A stretch of DNA of 64,000 bases from Adiantum capillus-veneris. Its lineage: Eukaryota; Streptophyta; Polypodiopsida; Polypodiales; Pteridaceae. The DNA lies in contig CM043968.1 in assembly GCA_014529385.2 (NCBI GenBank), forward strand, positions 5,657,001-5,721,000, given 5' to 3'. A program made the translations under genes and the position numbers. The notes beneath the pieces are model-generated. The model was given only the letters and a program-made list of their open reading frames with translations. It had not been told where the DNA came from and ran no database searches. Position 1 is the stretch's first letter. Each line of letters begins with the position of its first letter. Positions 33,497 through 45,270 of the stretch are shown here, piece after piece.

Positions 33497-34937
33497 ATCC
33501 TTTGAATAATGTTCTATCATCCATATGCTCTAATCTCTTTGCTCTAGCAAGTGTGACTCTTGTTGTGCAATACCATGATGAGATGCCATCTATGTAGGGT
33601 GAAAAACTAGACACGCCTAGTTTATTTGGTGTGGTCTCTCACTTTCCTTGTTTGTAATAGGTGCTCGAGATGCTAGTACATGAATTTGTCCATAGAGCAA
33701 GCTAGGAGCAACGAGCAAGAGCAAGATTTGTAAATCTTTCATTGAGAGTGAGAGATGACACGCAAAGTGGACTCAAAGATATTCTTTCTCGAGGATTGAG
33801 TAGCACATAGTTGAGATCCAAACAGAAGATGAGCATCTTGTAAAAGATATGGTTTTTGTGTCTTCTCAAGTGTTATACTTGCATAACATCTTTAAAATTT
33901 AAAGGGAAAAGCATATTTACATATCATAGATGTGAGCTCATTGTGAGAAGCTACAGATACAACATTTGCATGCGGTCTTCATGACGGTGCATCAACTATA
34001 TAGCTTGCCACAGTGAGCTACCCAAAAATTGAATAGCAAAATAAAATTTGAGCACCTCACTTGCTTGTGATTGAGCTTGGCTTTTGCCATAAGAAAGTTG
34101 AGACTTTGATGATCCATGCTAAGGATCATTGCTTCAAAGTGCAAATGGGACTTTGAAATGCAACAATAGCATGGAGAATTGAGATCCAAGGCAATCATCA
34201 CAAGCATCACAATGGACCTCAAAGGCAATCATCGCACATACACATGGTTGCCACATGGCATTTTGCGCTAGCTTTTTTTCCTGCATATAGCACACTTTGA
34301 CCACACATGGCTAATAGAGGTGGTTCTTCCACCAATATGGCGGGGCATACACTCATATACACTCACACAAATGTACGCATATATAAACACAACCACATAT
34401 GGTGGCTAAAGGTGCTCTTGTTCTCCTTTGGCAACTAAAAGAATAAATGACTTTTTGTAGCTATTTTTGCTTTATGCAACATGTGTGGGCCTTCTCCTTT
34501 GGTTCGCCACCACATACATTAAATCAAAGAATGCATTGTTGCAAAGATCAGGCACGGGTAGAACAACGGTATTGGGCATATTGAAATTCATGTGTTCAAA
34601 ATTTTATCTACACCAATAAATACATTAATGGACATCCATGAGTGTTACTAGTGCAACAACAATAGTGCAAACATCAATGCCAATGTGAATAGTACCGACA
34701 CCACCTTCAATAGCAACACAAGGAGACCATTGCCCATAGCAACAAATTTTTGCACATACATATGTAGGAGTGCAAATACCGATAATCCATTCAAGGTGGC
34801 CCCATTATACAAAAAATTATGGAACAAACTTGTATTGCAATGGGTAAGGTGTGTGTCATTGCGTGCACACGTGTGTGTGCGCACGCACGCACGTGGTTGG
34901 TATTGAACAAATAACACTTACCAAGTTTGTATCGATG

Positions 34938-34997
<60 letters not shown>

Positions 34998-35028
34998 CTG
35001 CTTGCATGTGTGTGTGTGTACATGCTTG

Positions 35029-35076
<48 letters not shown>

Positions 35077-35317
35077 ATCCCACCTACAAAATTTGAAAGA
35101 TTTTAATCAAAATTTAAATAAGAGGCGAGAAAACCTACAAAAATTTGTAGGACTTCGTGTGAAAATACAGTCACATGTAGTCAATTTGCCTCTCACATGG
35201 GGGACATTGGGGGTTTAACAAAAAAAAGAAGAAAATTTGTATCACTGCCTAAAAATGTGCATGTATTCTAGTCCAGAGTGGGATACAATTTAGTGTAGTA
35301 GCTTATTGAAGTGCTAG
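33497..35317. other. no gene recognised; microsatellites
   Basis: No supported coding region. Contains compound (TG)n (34941-34971) and (GA)n (34972-34997) tracts and a further (GA)n at 35033-35072. It is the 3' flank of the AT-hook gene. Confidence 0.5.
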
Positions 35318-36385
35318 CTAGGCCCGGGGCGGGAGAGTACCTTGCATGTTTGGTGATGGCGAGACGGAGGCTGCGGCAGCTGCAAGCTGAGAGGATCCTG
35401 CATGGTACTGATCCGCTCCTGCGGGATATTGGAAGGTGTATGCGCCAACCGGTGGGAAATTAGGTCCATTAGGAGGGGGGAAATTATACGCAGGCCCATG
35501 ATTGACACTAGGGTTCCTCGCTGCATAGTAGAACCCTCCTGGTGCGTTGGGCAGGGGCCTTTGGACGAATAATGGTGGCCTGTAAGGTGCCACCGGGCTA
35601 TACCCTGCTGTGCTGCGCGCTGATGGAGGCTGGGGCTGAGGGATATTCGTGGAGATGCCCATTCCCATTGTCGATCCTGCTACTGTGGCACCTCTGTGGC
35701 CTTCACCGACTGGTGATATGGCAGACGGGGCCAGAATTGAAGCAGAATCTACAGAAGCATGTAGTACGGCAGCAGGCGTAGAGGCTGTACTCATGACAGG
35801 GGCTGAGGTTGCGGCTTCGGCTTCGGCTTCCGCTTCTTTGAGCATTGTACCAGAGCTTGGTGCAACATGCACGTCATGGGTGTCATCATCATGATTCATC
35901 CTCTTCAGCTTGGGAGCAACATCATTATCTCTGTTAAGTGGCAAGGACAGGCCTGGGCCAAACACAACTCCTCGGAACATAGTCTCTGTGTCCCCAACGC
36001 GGACGGTGACGAGATAACCTGCATCAAACATACCATCCACGACACCATGGACTTGCTGCCCCACATTCATGTCTGAACTGGTGGTCTCATCTTTCAGCTC
36101 CAGGGCAGGCCCAGCAGCATCATCCTCGGCATCGTCGCTGTCCGAGATCTTAGTCGACGAAGGAGACATCCTCTGCTGCTGTGATCTCTTCCTTCCACTG
36201 GTAACAGGTGTAGACTTTGAGAAGCCTTTCTTTCTCTTGGGCCTGCCCTTGGCCTGCACATCCTTGATGGCAGCACTTGCACCATCGTTCTGCTGCAGTA
36301 GCAACTTATCTGCCTTCTTGGGTCTTCCCCTCTTTTTTTTGGGAGTGGACGTTGCAAGCAGGGCCTCGGAAGGGTTCTGCTCCAT
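35318..36385 (-). CDS. AT-hook DNA-binding protein
   Basis: A single uninterrupted frame of about 355 residues. I prefer the ATG at 36385 (MEQNPSEALLATSTPKKKRG) over one ten codons upstream because it begins just before the conserved part. Two AT-hook-type motifs are present: KKKRGRPKK near residue 18 and KGRPKRKK near residue 45; they bind the minor groove of AT-rich DNA in the nucleus. Residues about 105-160 form a conserved block, VGQQVHGVVDGMFDAGYLVT followed by VRVGDTETMFRGVVFGPG and NDVAPKLKR, which I recall from plant AT-hook proteins of unclear function. An Ala/Glu repeat (EAEAEAEAA) and a Pro/Ala/Tyr-rich tail follow. The lack of stops and the codon use suggest a living host gene, unlike everything around it. 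Additional upstream exons cannot be excluded. Confidence 0.75.
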   Translation of the reverse strand: MEQNPSEALLATSTPKKKRGRPKKADKLLLQQNDGASAAIKDVQAKGRPKRKKGFSKSTPVTSGRKRSQQQRMSPSSTKISDSDDAEDDAAGPALELKDETTSSDMNVGQQVHGVVDGMFDAGYLVTVRVGDTETMFRGVVFGPGLSLPLNRDNDVAPKLKRMNHDDDTHDVHVAPSSGTMLKEAEAEAEAATSAPVMSTASTPAAVLHASVDSASILAPSAISPVGEGHRGATVAGSTMGMGISTNIPQPQPPSARSTAGYSPVAPYRPPLFVQRPLPNAPGGFYYAARNPSVNHGPAYNFPPPNGPNFPPVGAYTFQYPAGADQYHAGSSQLAAAAASVSPSPNMQGTLPPRA

Positions 36386-36920
36386 GTCAATTATGCAAAT
36401 TAAGTATGCCAACAAATTACAAGTATGTCAGGCAAATTTGGGTCTACATAGATCATGCATGCCTCAATTGTAGCATGAACATACACACGTCTATGCAAAC
36501 CGCTTGCTAAAGAAAATTAGGGTTTCATGGGCTGCGCCTCTGTGCAGAGAATTAGCTTGTGCTACGTCTTCAATGATTTGAAAGTGGAAAGATGAGAAAT
36601 TGGGAAAGGGGCGCTTAGAAGAGCCGAGTTTTTCGGGTGGTCATGCCCCTCACGCGTGCACATTGGGGTAGCGATTGTGTACCTCCAGCGGAGAAATGCG
36701 TGGTGCTGGTGGAAGTGGGGGCAGCGTGACGCAGCTGCAGAGGAAGGAAGGAAAGGGGGTAGCTTTTTTGAAAGGGAGGGGCTGGTAGCTTGTAATGGAG
36801 CACTCAACACCCACATACACACACAGACCAAGAGTCTTAGGGGGCGAGAGAGAGAGAGAGAGAGACCCGTTGCAAAGGATGATTGTGATGGCAGGCAGAA
36901 ACTTTGCTGCAGCGATGCCC

Positions 36921-36952
<32 letters not shown>

Positions 36953-37845
36953 TCAAGGGAGAGAGCGCGCTATATGCGCCCCACAGCGTACGAAGAAGTG
37001 AGCTCAGAACGTGAAAGTTGATGGTAAAAGTTAGGAGCAACACACTCCCACATCCTCAAAACTAAGAGAGCGGCCACATAGACTCTAGGCCTTAGGGCCA
37101 CTGTCACACAAGACCACCACCCATATGTGAGTTGGCATGGTGTGTCTGTATGACCTACACACACAACTTCTTAGAGATCGAAGGATGTCCGCGTTGCTTG
37201 TCACACAAGGTGGCACTTGTGTTGCAGCCCATCCAAAATTAACGCATAGGAGATCTACTTGGGCAAGAGTGGGCGGGGTTTACCTCTCTGACGAAAAACT
37301 GGAGATGACAGGCATGAGCTGGAGGAACACATCAGCTCTTGCTCGCCATGTCCATCGCCTTGTCTGACAAGATATACGCAAGGCGGCAACAAGGATTGAA
37401 ACCCATCCAAACTCTTGTGACATAAGGGCCTAAGACTTAAGGAGACCAGTCAAGGCAAGCATATGTGTGCAACCCATTTGAAAGGTTGTCCAGGTAAATG
37501 GAAACAGTTTTAATGAATGCATAGCCTCACACACATGCAATCTAATGCCTCCCGTTTGCGGTAATAGTTGATGACATGGTAGTGTTTATATGTTGCAAGG
37601 CTTCAAGTAGGATTTGCAAGGCTTAAAAGGCTTCAAGTAGGATTTGACAGGTGAAAGGCGGGAGCATCAAGTGCATGTAGGTTCTCCAGCTCTCTTTACG
37701 TTGTAGTGAACGAAGGACTTTTGAGTTGAATAAGATGAAGAGGTAGTTTGTTCAAGGAAGTCGAGGTGGACGTTTAAGCAGAAGCTAAAAGGATGGTGGA
37801 CCTTCTATAGTTTTTCATCGATCAGGGGCACAAACGGTTGCATGT
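36386..37845. other. upstream region of the AT-hook gene; otherwise no gene
   Basis: Contains interrupted GA-rich tracts (36846-36865 and 36912-36962), about 460-580 bp upstream of the ATG on the minus strand, where they read as CT. Such tracts near plant gene starts often lie in 5' leaders or bind GAGA-type factors (inference). Nothing recognisable at 37000-37845 except the hairpin arm at 37811-37850. Confidence 0.4.
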
Positions 37846-37850
37846 GCCCC
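37811..37850. repeat. hairpin into which the giant gypsy element inserted
   Basis: Left arm TTTTTCATCGATCAGGGGCAC (37811-37831; its first 20 bases suffice to identify it), a 12-nt loop, and the start of the right arm GTGCCCC (37844-37850). The right arm continues beyond the element as TCGATCAATGAAAA (57593-57606). In the empty site the arms pair over about 21 bp with one mismatch and one bulge. The 5-bp duplication GCCCC lies inside the right arm. Confidence 0.7.
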
Positions 37851-38768
37851 TGTTGGCGGATACGCCGCGACGGACGTCAACACAGCGAGAACTCACCTAA
37901 CAAGATTTGTTAGCTAAGGACGAAGCTCGACCCGCAGGCGCGTGGAAGCAAGCATAGGGTGTCATCCTACACTCGACCGACTCTCGACTACTTCCTACAG
38001 AGGTCTCTATCCAATGTCTAAGCTACAGCCTTCAGGAGTGCATAAGAGGAGATTTCCTACAATGCTTTCAAGAGCCAAATACCCATCAAACGTTCTCGAA
38101 ACGCCACAGAATTTGAAGGAGACCCTATTAACACCAATAGGTTGCTCTCCCTAAGGTCCATGAACCAAAATCCCAACCCTAAACACCTGGTGCAAAATCA
38201 CGTAGGACGTCTGGTCGAAATTTGCAGGTCGTCGTTTTCGAAAACTAAAGTGCCTAATGTGCAATGCGAACACGTGGATATGCTGAAATGCGAAAACAGA
38301 CAATGTATGCTCACTGAATCACCAGATGTAGCTCGTGGGTCGAGTTCGCGAAGCCAGACCGTACACCCGCAATGTAGGTATTGGTGGGTAGCTCTCGTTA
38401 GGGGCAACGCGTTGCACTTCTCCTCACTCGATTCCGACCACCGGTGCGCAAGTAGCGTCAAGATGAAACTCTCACCCCCTCTCGTACAGAGAGTAGGCTC
38501 ACTCACACAGATAGAACTTTTAAAAAATGACAAAGGTCTTTTCGTTAAGGTCAAAAGTGGTATAAATACCTTACAATCTCAAACCCTAATGTTCCAATTT
38601 AACCATCTACTCAATCTAAATGTCAAAAATGGCATACAATGTGGAAGCTTCTGCAAGCCCCACTATTTACGAAGGTAAAATGACGGTTTTTCTCAATTAA
38701 AGAACAATTATAAAAAATAATATCCTGCCGAGCAATCATTCTCTGTTGGGTGTGTCCAGCTGCTAACA
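37851..38768 (-). repeat. 3' LTR of element G
   Basis: Starts TGTTGGCGGATACGCCG and ends GTCCAGCTGCTAACA. Nearly colinear with 56662-57587; the main difference is a 10-bp absence near 38260. Confidence 0.93.
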
Positions 38769-38785
38769 CTCCCCCCCTCCTAGTT
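38769..38785 (-). promoter_or_regulatory. polypurine tract of element G
   Basis: Minus strand TAGGAGGGGGGAG abuts the 3' LTR, the expected plus-strand primer. Confidence 0.85.
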
Positions 38786-38873
38786 CATGTCGTCCCCGAC
38801 ATGGCAATAGAGCTGCTTCTTTAGTAATGGCTTTCTCGCATCTTTAGAAGGGACTCATATCGCGCATGCTAGG

Positions 38874-41800
38874 TTAGTAATGTTGGGCCGAATATCTCTG
38901 TGTTGATGGTGAAGAAGCCGGTGTAGAAGGCTTCTTCAAAGGCCTGGAGGTGATAAGAAGGCAAAACATAATTCTCTGATAAAGTGCATGTATCACCTCG
39001 TGAGAAGGCTGAGCAGACAGATCATATGCACATCTGTATGTGTCTTGGAAGAAAAAAATATTGTTTGTTGCCTGTCTAGGTTTAAAGGTTTCGAAATCCT
39101 CCATAAGGGTTTTAAAGATTTTTCTAAGCATGATGCAAGATAGGTCAGGCGAGCCAGTGAACAATTTAATGGCGTCCGTTAGGGTTTTCACCATGTATTG
39201 CTCACTCATTCTCTCGCCTGCCTTCAAGCCTGGCAGCTTCGGGTAATTGAGCCAAGTGGGTTGGCTTCTCTGCAACAATTCGTGTGCTTTCCATGTACGC
39301 ATCCTTGGTAGAGAGAAAAAACTGAGGTTGTCTCTGATTCTTTTAGGCGCCTCTACCAGATGAATTAAGTATTGCGGATATTTGGTGAGCCATGCCTTTC
39401 TCCACTTGGGCTAAGAGTCCACAATTAGCTTGACTCCTTTTGGTTTGGAGATATCTGCTTTGTATAATGGCACTATTGGCTCCTCTTTTATCCATTTGTT
39501 TATTGTAGCAGCTTCGTACTTTATAAGAGAATATGGGAGAAAAGGTTGTAGCCATTCACGCCAAATGATATTGGCATCTATCTTCTGAATGGTCATAGAT
39601 TTAAACACTCTTTGCTCCCACTCCAATGCTTCTTTGGCCGTGTCTTGTATTACCGCTTCGATTGCCTTCTGTAGCTTTTCTTCTTCTTCTTGTGTCAGAT
39701 CCTGGAGTTCTTGTGAGGGTCCCACAAGGATGTCCTCTTGTATGGTGGTGTCCACTAGATCTGACACATTTTCTATGTCAATGTCCTCTGTTGCTGCTGG
39801 CCCGGTGCTAAACTGTTGCTCTTCAGTTTGTTGTTGGCCTTTCAGCTCATCTATCTGCTTCTGAAATGTCTTCTTTGCCTCTTCCGCTTGATCTCCCATG
39901 TTCACTAGGAGGTCGTTCAGATCTGCATTGATTTTTTCCGCCTCCTCCAGCTTCCTCTTGATGTCTTCATTTTTTGTTTGCCATCTCTTAAACTCCTCGT
40001 CCATCTTCTTCTTCACGGCTTCTAGCTGAGTTTTCATGGCCTTGTTCTCTTCTTCCAGGCGGTTTTGCATTACAAGAGATCCCTCAGCCAGCATCAGTCT
40101 TTGCCTTTTTTCTAGTGTGAACTCCTGTTGGAGTTCCTTCATTTGTTCTCATACAAATCATTTTTTGAAGTTGTGCCAGTCGAGCTAGCAGTTGTGACTC
40201 TGGCCAAATATGCCCTTAGCCTTTGGATGGTTTGATCTTTCACTTTCCTCTGATCTTTCAGCTCGATCACTTCATCCTGGCTTGCCTCATGCTCTATCTC
40301 GGCCTTTTCCTTGGCATTTCTCAAGGTTTCCACCTCTTTGGACTCATCAGCAAGTTGTAGAGTCAGATTGTCCCTCTCTTTCTTCGCATCTGTCAGTGAC
40401 TTGCTGTTTTTCTTGTATTCTTCCTCTGCTCTTTGAAGTTTGTGTTCTACTGCCTGATTCTGTTGTTCCATCTCTTGGCATCTTTGTAATGCCGTGTCCA
40501 GACTGGCTTGTAGCTTTGTTTGTTTCTCTATCTTTTCTTGGCCCTGTTTTTGCAGTGAGTCCACTTCAACTTTGATAAGAACTTCATTTGTTTTGAGATT
40601 ATCAATCTCACTCTCACTGGCCATTGATCTTGCTCTGAGCCCGGTTAGCTTTTGCATTACCACATCCCAATCATTGGTTGGTGGTTGTAGGTCCACTGTA
40701 TCGATGGCCATCTCTTTCAATTCCACTAACCGAAGGCTTTGCATATGTTCCTTGGGTCTTGTGCTTGCCAACTCAAAAGCTACATTAGCTGCCTCTTCTC
40801 GAGAGTACACAACAGCTAGTAGATCAAGAAATATTCTAAAGTTTCTTTCTTCTGGATCTAGCTGCTCATCTTTGGGCTCAGCTTCTGCCTTCTGCTCTTC
40901 CTCTTTGTTCTTCTCTTGCTTGGACTCTTCTTGTTCATCAGGTCTGTTTAGCTCCTCGTTTTGTTGGGTTTGTGGAGGACTAAGAGGAGGTGGTGATGGG
41001 GTGGGCTGGATTCTCGGCTTGACGGTGGATTTGGTGGCTTCTTCTTGAAATCCCGATACGCCTTGGTTTTTCTCTCTCTTTCTTGGCCTTCCTTCTCTTC
41101 TAGAAGTTGCTGTCTCACCTCGTCCACTTCTTCTTCTGTAAATGGGATATTCGGGATATTCTCTGCCGTAACATCTAAGATCTCAAAGTTTTTGATATAA
41201 TCTTCGAACCGATCCCGATGAACCCTTCAAGATGATCCTGACATGGCTTCAAGGGATGGCTTCCACAACTCGCTCAAACCCCCTTTGAGTGCTCTCTCGG
41301 CTCTGAAACTTTCCATCAGTCTTCCTAGCCGTGCTGCTTTCTATGACTTGGTTTCCTTGATTGGCACCTATAGACTTTCTTTCTTTCCCTTCTTTGACTC
41401 TGGCGGATCTTCTAGCACGGTCTCTAACCGGCGCTTCAACCGTGTGGCTACCCTGGGTGCTTTGGGAGGTTCTTCTTCTTTGTCTTCTTTCAGATTTAGC
41501 CAATCATTTTGTGAGGGAGGTAGAGGCCAGTTTCCTTTGGCATGCAATGCTCCATAGACAACTTTTGTTATCAGCTCACCAGGTACAATATAGGTGGGAT
41601 TTCTATTCCCCATCTTCACAAGATTTTCGTGGATGTAAGCAATATAATTTATCTCTTTTGGTTTGCTCTTCTTCATTTCCCAGGTGAAAGTGGTGGCAAT
41701 GGCTCCAGGTGGCATCCTGTATTTCTGTGGCCGTTTTGTACACATTTGGAAGTATTGATTGTATAGTTGGCTCATGATAGCCACCTTTGGGTTTGCAATA

Positions 41801-42318
41801 TCTTCAAATGTGTAGTTATTCTTCTTTTCCGAGTAGACCTTGACTTCATCTCGCCTCTTTGTCACACTGTCTCCTTTGTTTGAGATGTCAAGTGCGGCTG
41901 CCACCACCTTCTCTATGATGGCAATCATTGTATCAGGCTTGCCTTGCAGATCTGTGACTCGGGCCACTCCATCTTCTTTGATTGTGGTTACAAATTCCCA
42001 CACTCTTTTAATATCAATCCCCGCTGGCAAGGCTTCAAAGTAGTTGTGGAGATCCAGCTTCTCCAAGTAATCCCCCATCTTGCTCTTGACAAATTCATTG
42101 AGCTCTCGAGGTATCATGGGTAGCCCCACTGCATTTCCTTCTGGATCTTTGAATACTCCTTGGTAGATTCTCAGATCATTGGTCTCTAGCAGATCATCTT
42201 GAATCCATGTGCTTGTGGGCTTTAGGGTTCCTTCTGGGATCACAAAAGGTTCCACTTCTTCTAAGTAGTCCTTTATAGTCATCCTCTTCTTCTTTGCAGG
42301 TGATTTTGCGGTTGCCAT
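38874..42318 (-). pseudogene. accessory gene of element G: long coiled-coil protein
   Basis: Probably one ancestral gene of about 1,140 codons, from ATG 42318 (MATAKSPAKKKRMTIKDYLE) to 38874, in the 3' position used for env-like or extra genes. The first 315 codons are open (42318-41368) and globular, with VIPEGTLKPTSTW, FVKSKMGDYLEKLDLHNYF and KYRMPPGAIATTFTWEM. From about 41225 to 40139 an acidic/Pro-rich linker leads into a heptad-rich coiled coil (QRCQEMEQQNQAVEHKLQRA and similar). This continues after an ATGA overlap at 40139-40142 into 39411. The end (IIWREWLQPFLPYSLIKYEA) runs past a single TAG (39411-39413) in the same frame to 38874. No signal peptide or transmembrane segment is visible, so it is not env-like. 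I do not recognise the family. Confidence 0.6.
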
Positions 42319-42478
42319 GGATCCTGTTGCACTCAGTAGTCCAAAGTTAGCATTTTTTATTAGCTGATAAACTGAGTTCTGACTACCCAAATGACTTGAA
42401 AATTGAAAATAAAACCCAAAAGGAACTAGGGAAACTCTGCATGTGCTCACAATAGCTTTCTGGCTAGAAAATTATCAT

Positions 42479-43360
42479 GTAGACATCCTATGCGTAGGAT
42501 GTCTACCTTCTCTGTTTTTGGTGAAACTTGGCAGGCTTGTGGCCCTTGACCTATGCAACATGGCTATGTAATTGGAATTGGGTTTCGGCATCAAAAAGTG
42601 CAATTTTGGGCAGATTTAGGCTTTAGGCCCACAAATTGGGTAGGATGTCCTCAACATGTGGAAAATGATATTCAAATGGGTTGAAAGTTGATATACAGGC
42701 TTCTTACACCATGTAAATGGTTCCCATGAAGTCAGTTCTTGCATAGAAGGTCAAAAAGACACTGGAGACATCCTACGCGTAGGATGTCTATTTTATCAAA
42801 ATGACTTGAAGTTGGTTCTGGGGGTAGCCCTTATCATGTGAAACATGGCCCTGCTCTTAGATTTTGATTTGGATAAGCATTGGTATTGTTAAGAGCATGT
42901 GTAGTATTTTTAGGCTCAAAAAGTGCATCTTGGAGATTTTGGGGACCAAAGGTGATGGGAATGGCTTGAAATTTGATACATGGGCTTGTGAAGGTGTTAT
43001 AAAGACATCTGGAGCTCAAAAATACCAGTTGGAGGTCAAATAGGTCATTTAGACATCCTACGCATAGGATGTCTTTTTCATCAATTTTCACATCTGACCC
43101 CATAGTTAGCTTGGCAATGTGCTCATGAGTATATTGTGCAAGTTTTATGTGATTTGGACTAGTTTTGGTAGGTCTATGACCCATTATTGTCTCTATGCAC
43201 TGACTTTCCGTTTTTTGATGCATATGAGGTCAACTTTTGTCCAAATGTGATGAAACTTGGTGGCTAGCATGTACAGGCTATGTAGAAATTGTGTGTGAGA
43301 TGAGATGTTCAGTTTGGTTCCTAGATATGGCCTTGAGACATCCTACACGTAGGATGTCTC
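42479..43360. repeat. 285-bp tandem repeats with central palindromes, 3' array of element G
   Basis: Four palindromes built from the half-site AGACATCCTACG and its complement lie at 42479-42506, 42766-42789, 43051-43074 and 43335-43360. Starts of the shared core are 286, 285 and 285 bp apart. The second is a perfect 24-bp palindrome; the others have symmetrical changes in the central four bases. The DNA between them is diverged but repeats phrases such as CAAAAAGTGCA. The same palindrome recurs in the leader (55252-56115). Confidence 0.85.
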
Positions 43361-45270
43361 CTGATGAAATTTATATGAGAAGTGCTACTGGTGCCTGTCT
43401 TGAGCCTCCCTAAGTCCCCTTTTAAGCCTTATTTCAACAAAAATGTCAAATAGATAGATAGAAACTCCCTGTTTGGATTTCAGAGCCTCTGAGCCGTTTT
43501 CTGACTCTTGGAGTGCTTTTCGGTGATAATATTTCTTGATGTTAGTCTCCATAGCTTCACGGTTCCTTGGGGATCCTTGCCATACGGTTTTGTTGACTTT
43601 GGCTTCACCGGAGCTCCGTTTGTTGCTCTAGAAGTGCCCGTGGTTGCGTTTACATGTCGTCGATGACTTGTGGTGGTCTACCACCATAGGACTTGGTTGT
43701 TGATGGTCTAGGAAAGCCGCTCGTGAAGTTTGGTGGCAAACGGACATGCGGTTTGGCCGTGAGGGCTAGTTGACGCTTTGTGTGTCATATGTTGTTTCTG
43801 AAGCTTAGTCCCGCTTCGAGCCGCCTTATGGCCATGTGGGCTATATAGACTTGTATAGCATGTCGAGATGCTCCTACCCATGAGTTTTGGTAGCATTTGG
43901 GCGCCTTTCCACCGATTTACCATTTGGTGGCCTCTTGCAGGGCTCTAGAAGTTAGGGTTTTTCCCAATGGTTTTCCGCCGCCTTTGTGCATTCAAAAGTG
44001 TCTCCTATGCTAGGATAAGCCGCCGATGAAGCCTTATTGCTTTTGGGTTAGCCGTTAGGTGGCCACTTCTACCTGTAGGTCTCTACCGCTCGTTTCTCAT
44101 GTGAGCCCTACGCTAGTTTTTGAGACAAAACATCAAACATACACGAAAAGCTCAAGGTGGTGAGCCTACCTCTCATGTCTGGGGCCTGTCAAGTGGTCGT
44201 GCGCATCGTAGAAGCCGCTGGAAGTCCGGTTCGCTCTAGGTGGCAAGAGCTCTCTCAAGAAGGCAATAGTAGAAATGAGCTTTAAATGAAGTGAAAATTT
44301 CTTATAATGCGGGTCCCCAAACCACTTTCCGTGAAATTTGACATGTGCCCCCAACTTCTTATGAAATACGGTTTAGGCTCGAAAAATTCTTGATTTGGAC
44401 TCCATTTGCCCAGTTTCCGAGAAATTTGACGTTTTGGTCAAAGTCTTGGTCAAAGTCTGGCCAAAACACGCTTTCCGCTCCATTCACATAATTGCACCCC
44501 CATTGTACCATAGGTTGTCCTATGGTCACTGATTATCCCCATATTTTTTTTTTCATTACGATCGTATTTCACCTGCTTTTTGTATTTTTGAAGTTTTTAT
44601 GCCGATAATTAATAAAATTAAAAAGAAAATAGAAAATTAATCCCAAAAAATCCTCAAAAATCATAATAACTCAAAAACATCACCGTAAAATACTATATAC
44701 ACTCACATGCAATTTTTATGGCCGGATTTCTCCGTTTTACCAATATTTTATCCAAAGAATGGCTATTTTTACCTATATACACACACCTAGGGGCTTGATT
44801 TGGCGTTTGGCCCCATATACTTGTAAATTCATGCTGTGTAAGGGCATATGTACTTAGGTTAGTCCAGAAAATTTTGCAATCAAACGTCAACCCTCTAAAA
44901 TAGTTGAAAAACATGCCCTCTTTTTTGCTCTTTTTACCATTGGGTCCGCATTTGAAAATGTCTCCTCCCCTCCTAGCCGGCGTCCTCCCAGATGACAAGG
45001 TATCGTCTCGGTGTATGTGCCGTGCATGGGTTAAAAATTGTGCTAATGCTCGGCCATGTAATGTGGCCCTATAGTATGCATACTCGGTCAATGCATGGAA
45101 AAATCAATGTTGTGCAAGAGGAGGGAATAAGCAAGATGCTTATTGGCATTCGACATCGAGGTTTCCTGTTTGTTGTTGATTTGGTTGGCACATTTTCTTT
45201 GCAAGTAAAAGTCATAACTCTATCGCTCTCTGTATGATCGTCTTTCTTGCAAAAGTCGCTTGGTTTGCCG
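43361..45270. other. no gene recognised, interior of element G
   Basis: No supported frame. The stretch 43600-44250 is richer in GC, with recurrent CCGCC/GGTGG words. 44500-44700 is AT-rich. It lies between the second retropepsin-like region and the palindrome array. Confidence 0.4.

Noticed and set aside
34648-35078. Small frames around the TG/GA tracts
   Set aside because: Low-complexity translation without homology or coding signs.
37942-38678. Open frames inside the LTRs of element G (also 56718-57497)
   Set aside because: They lie in both LTRs on the strand opposite to the element genes and show no domain; most likely chance frames.
38874-42318. Envelope-like gene in element G
   Set aside because: No signal peptide, transmembrane segment or surface-protein pattern; the middle is a coiled coil.
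42479-43360. Regularly spaced palindromes resembling a CRISPR array
   Set aside because: The period is 285 bp, the intervening DNA is itself repeated, and the setting is a plant LTR element. No cas-like genes.
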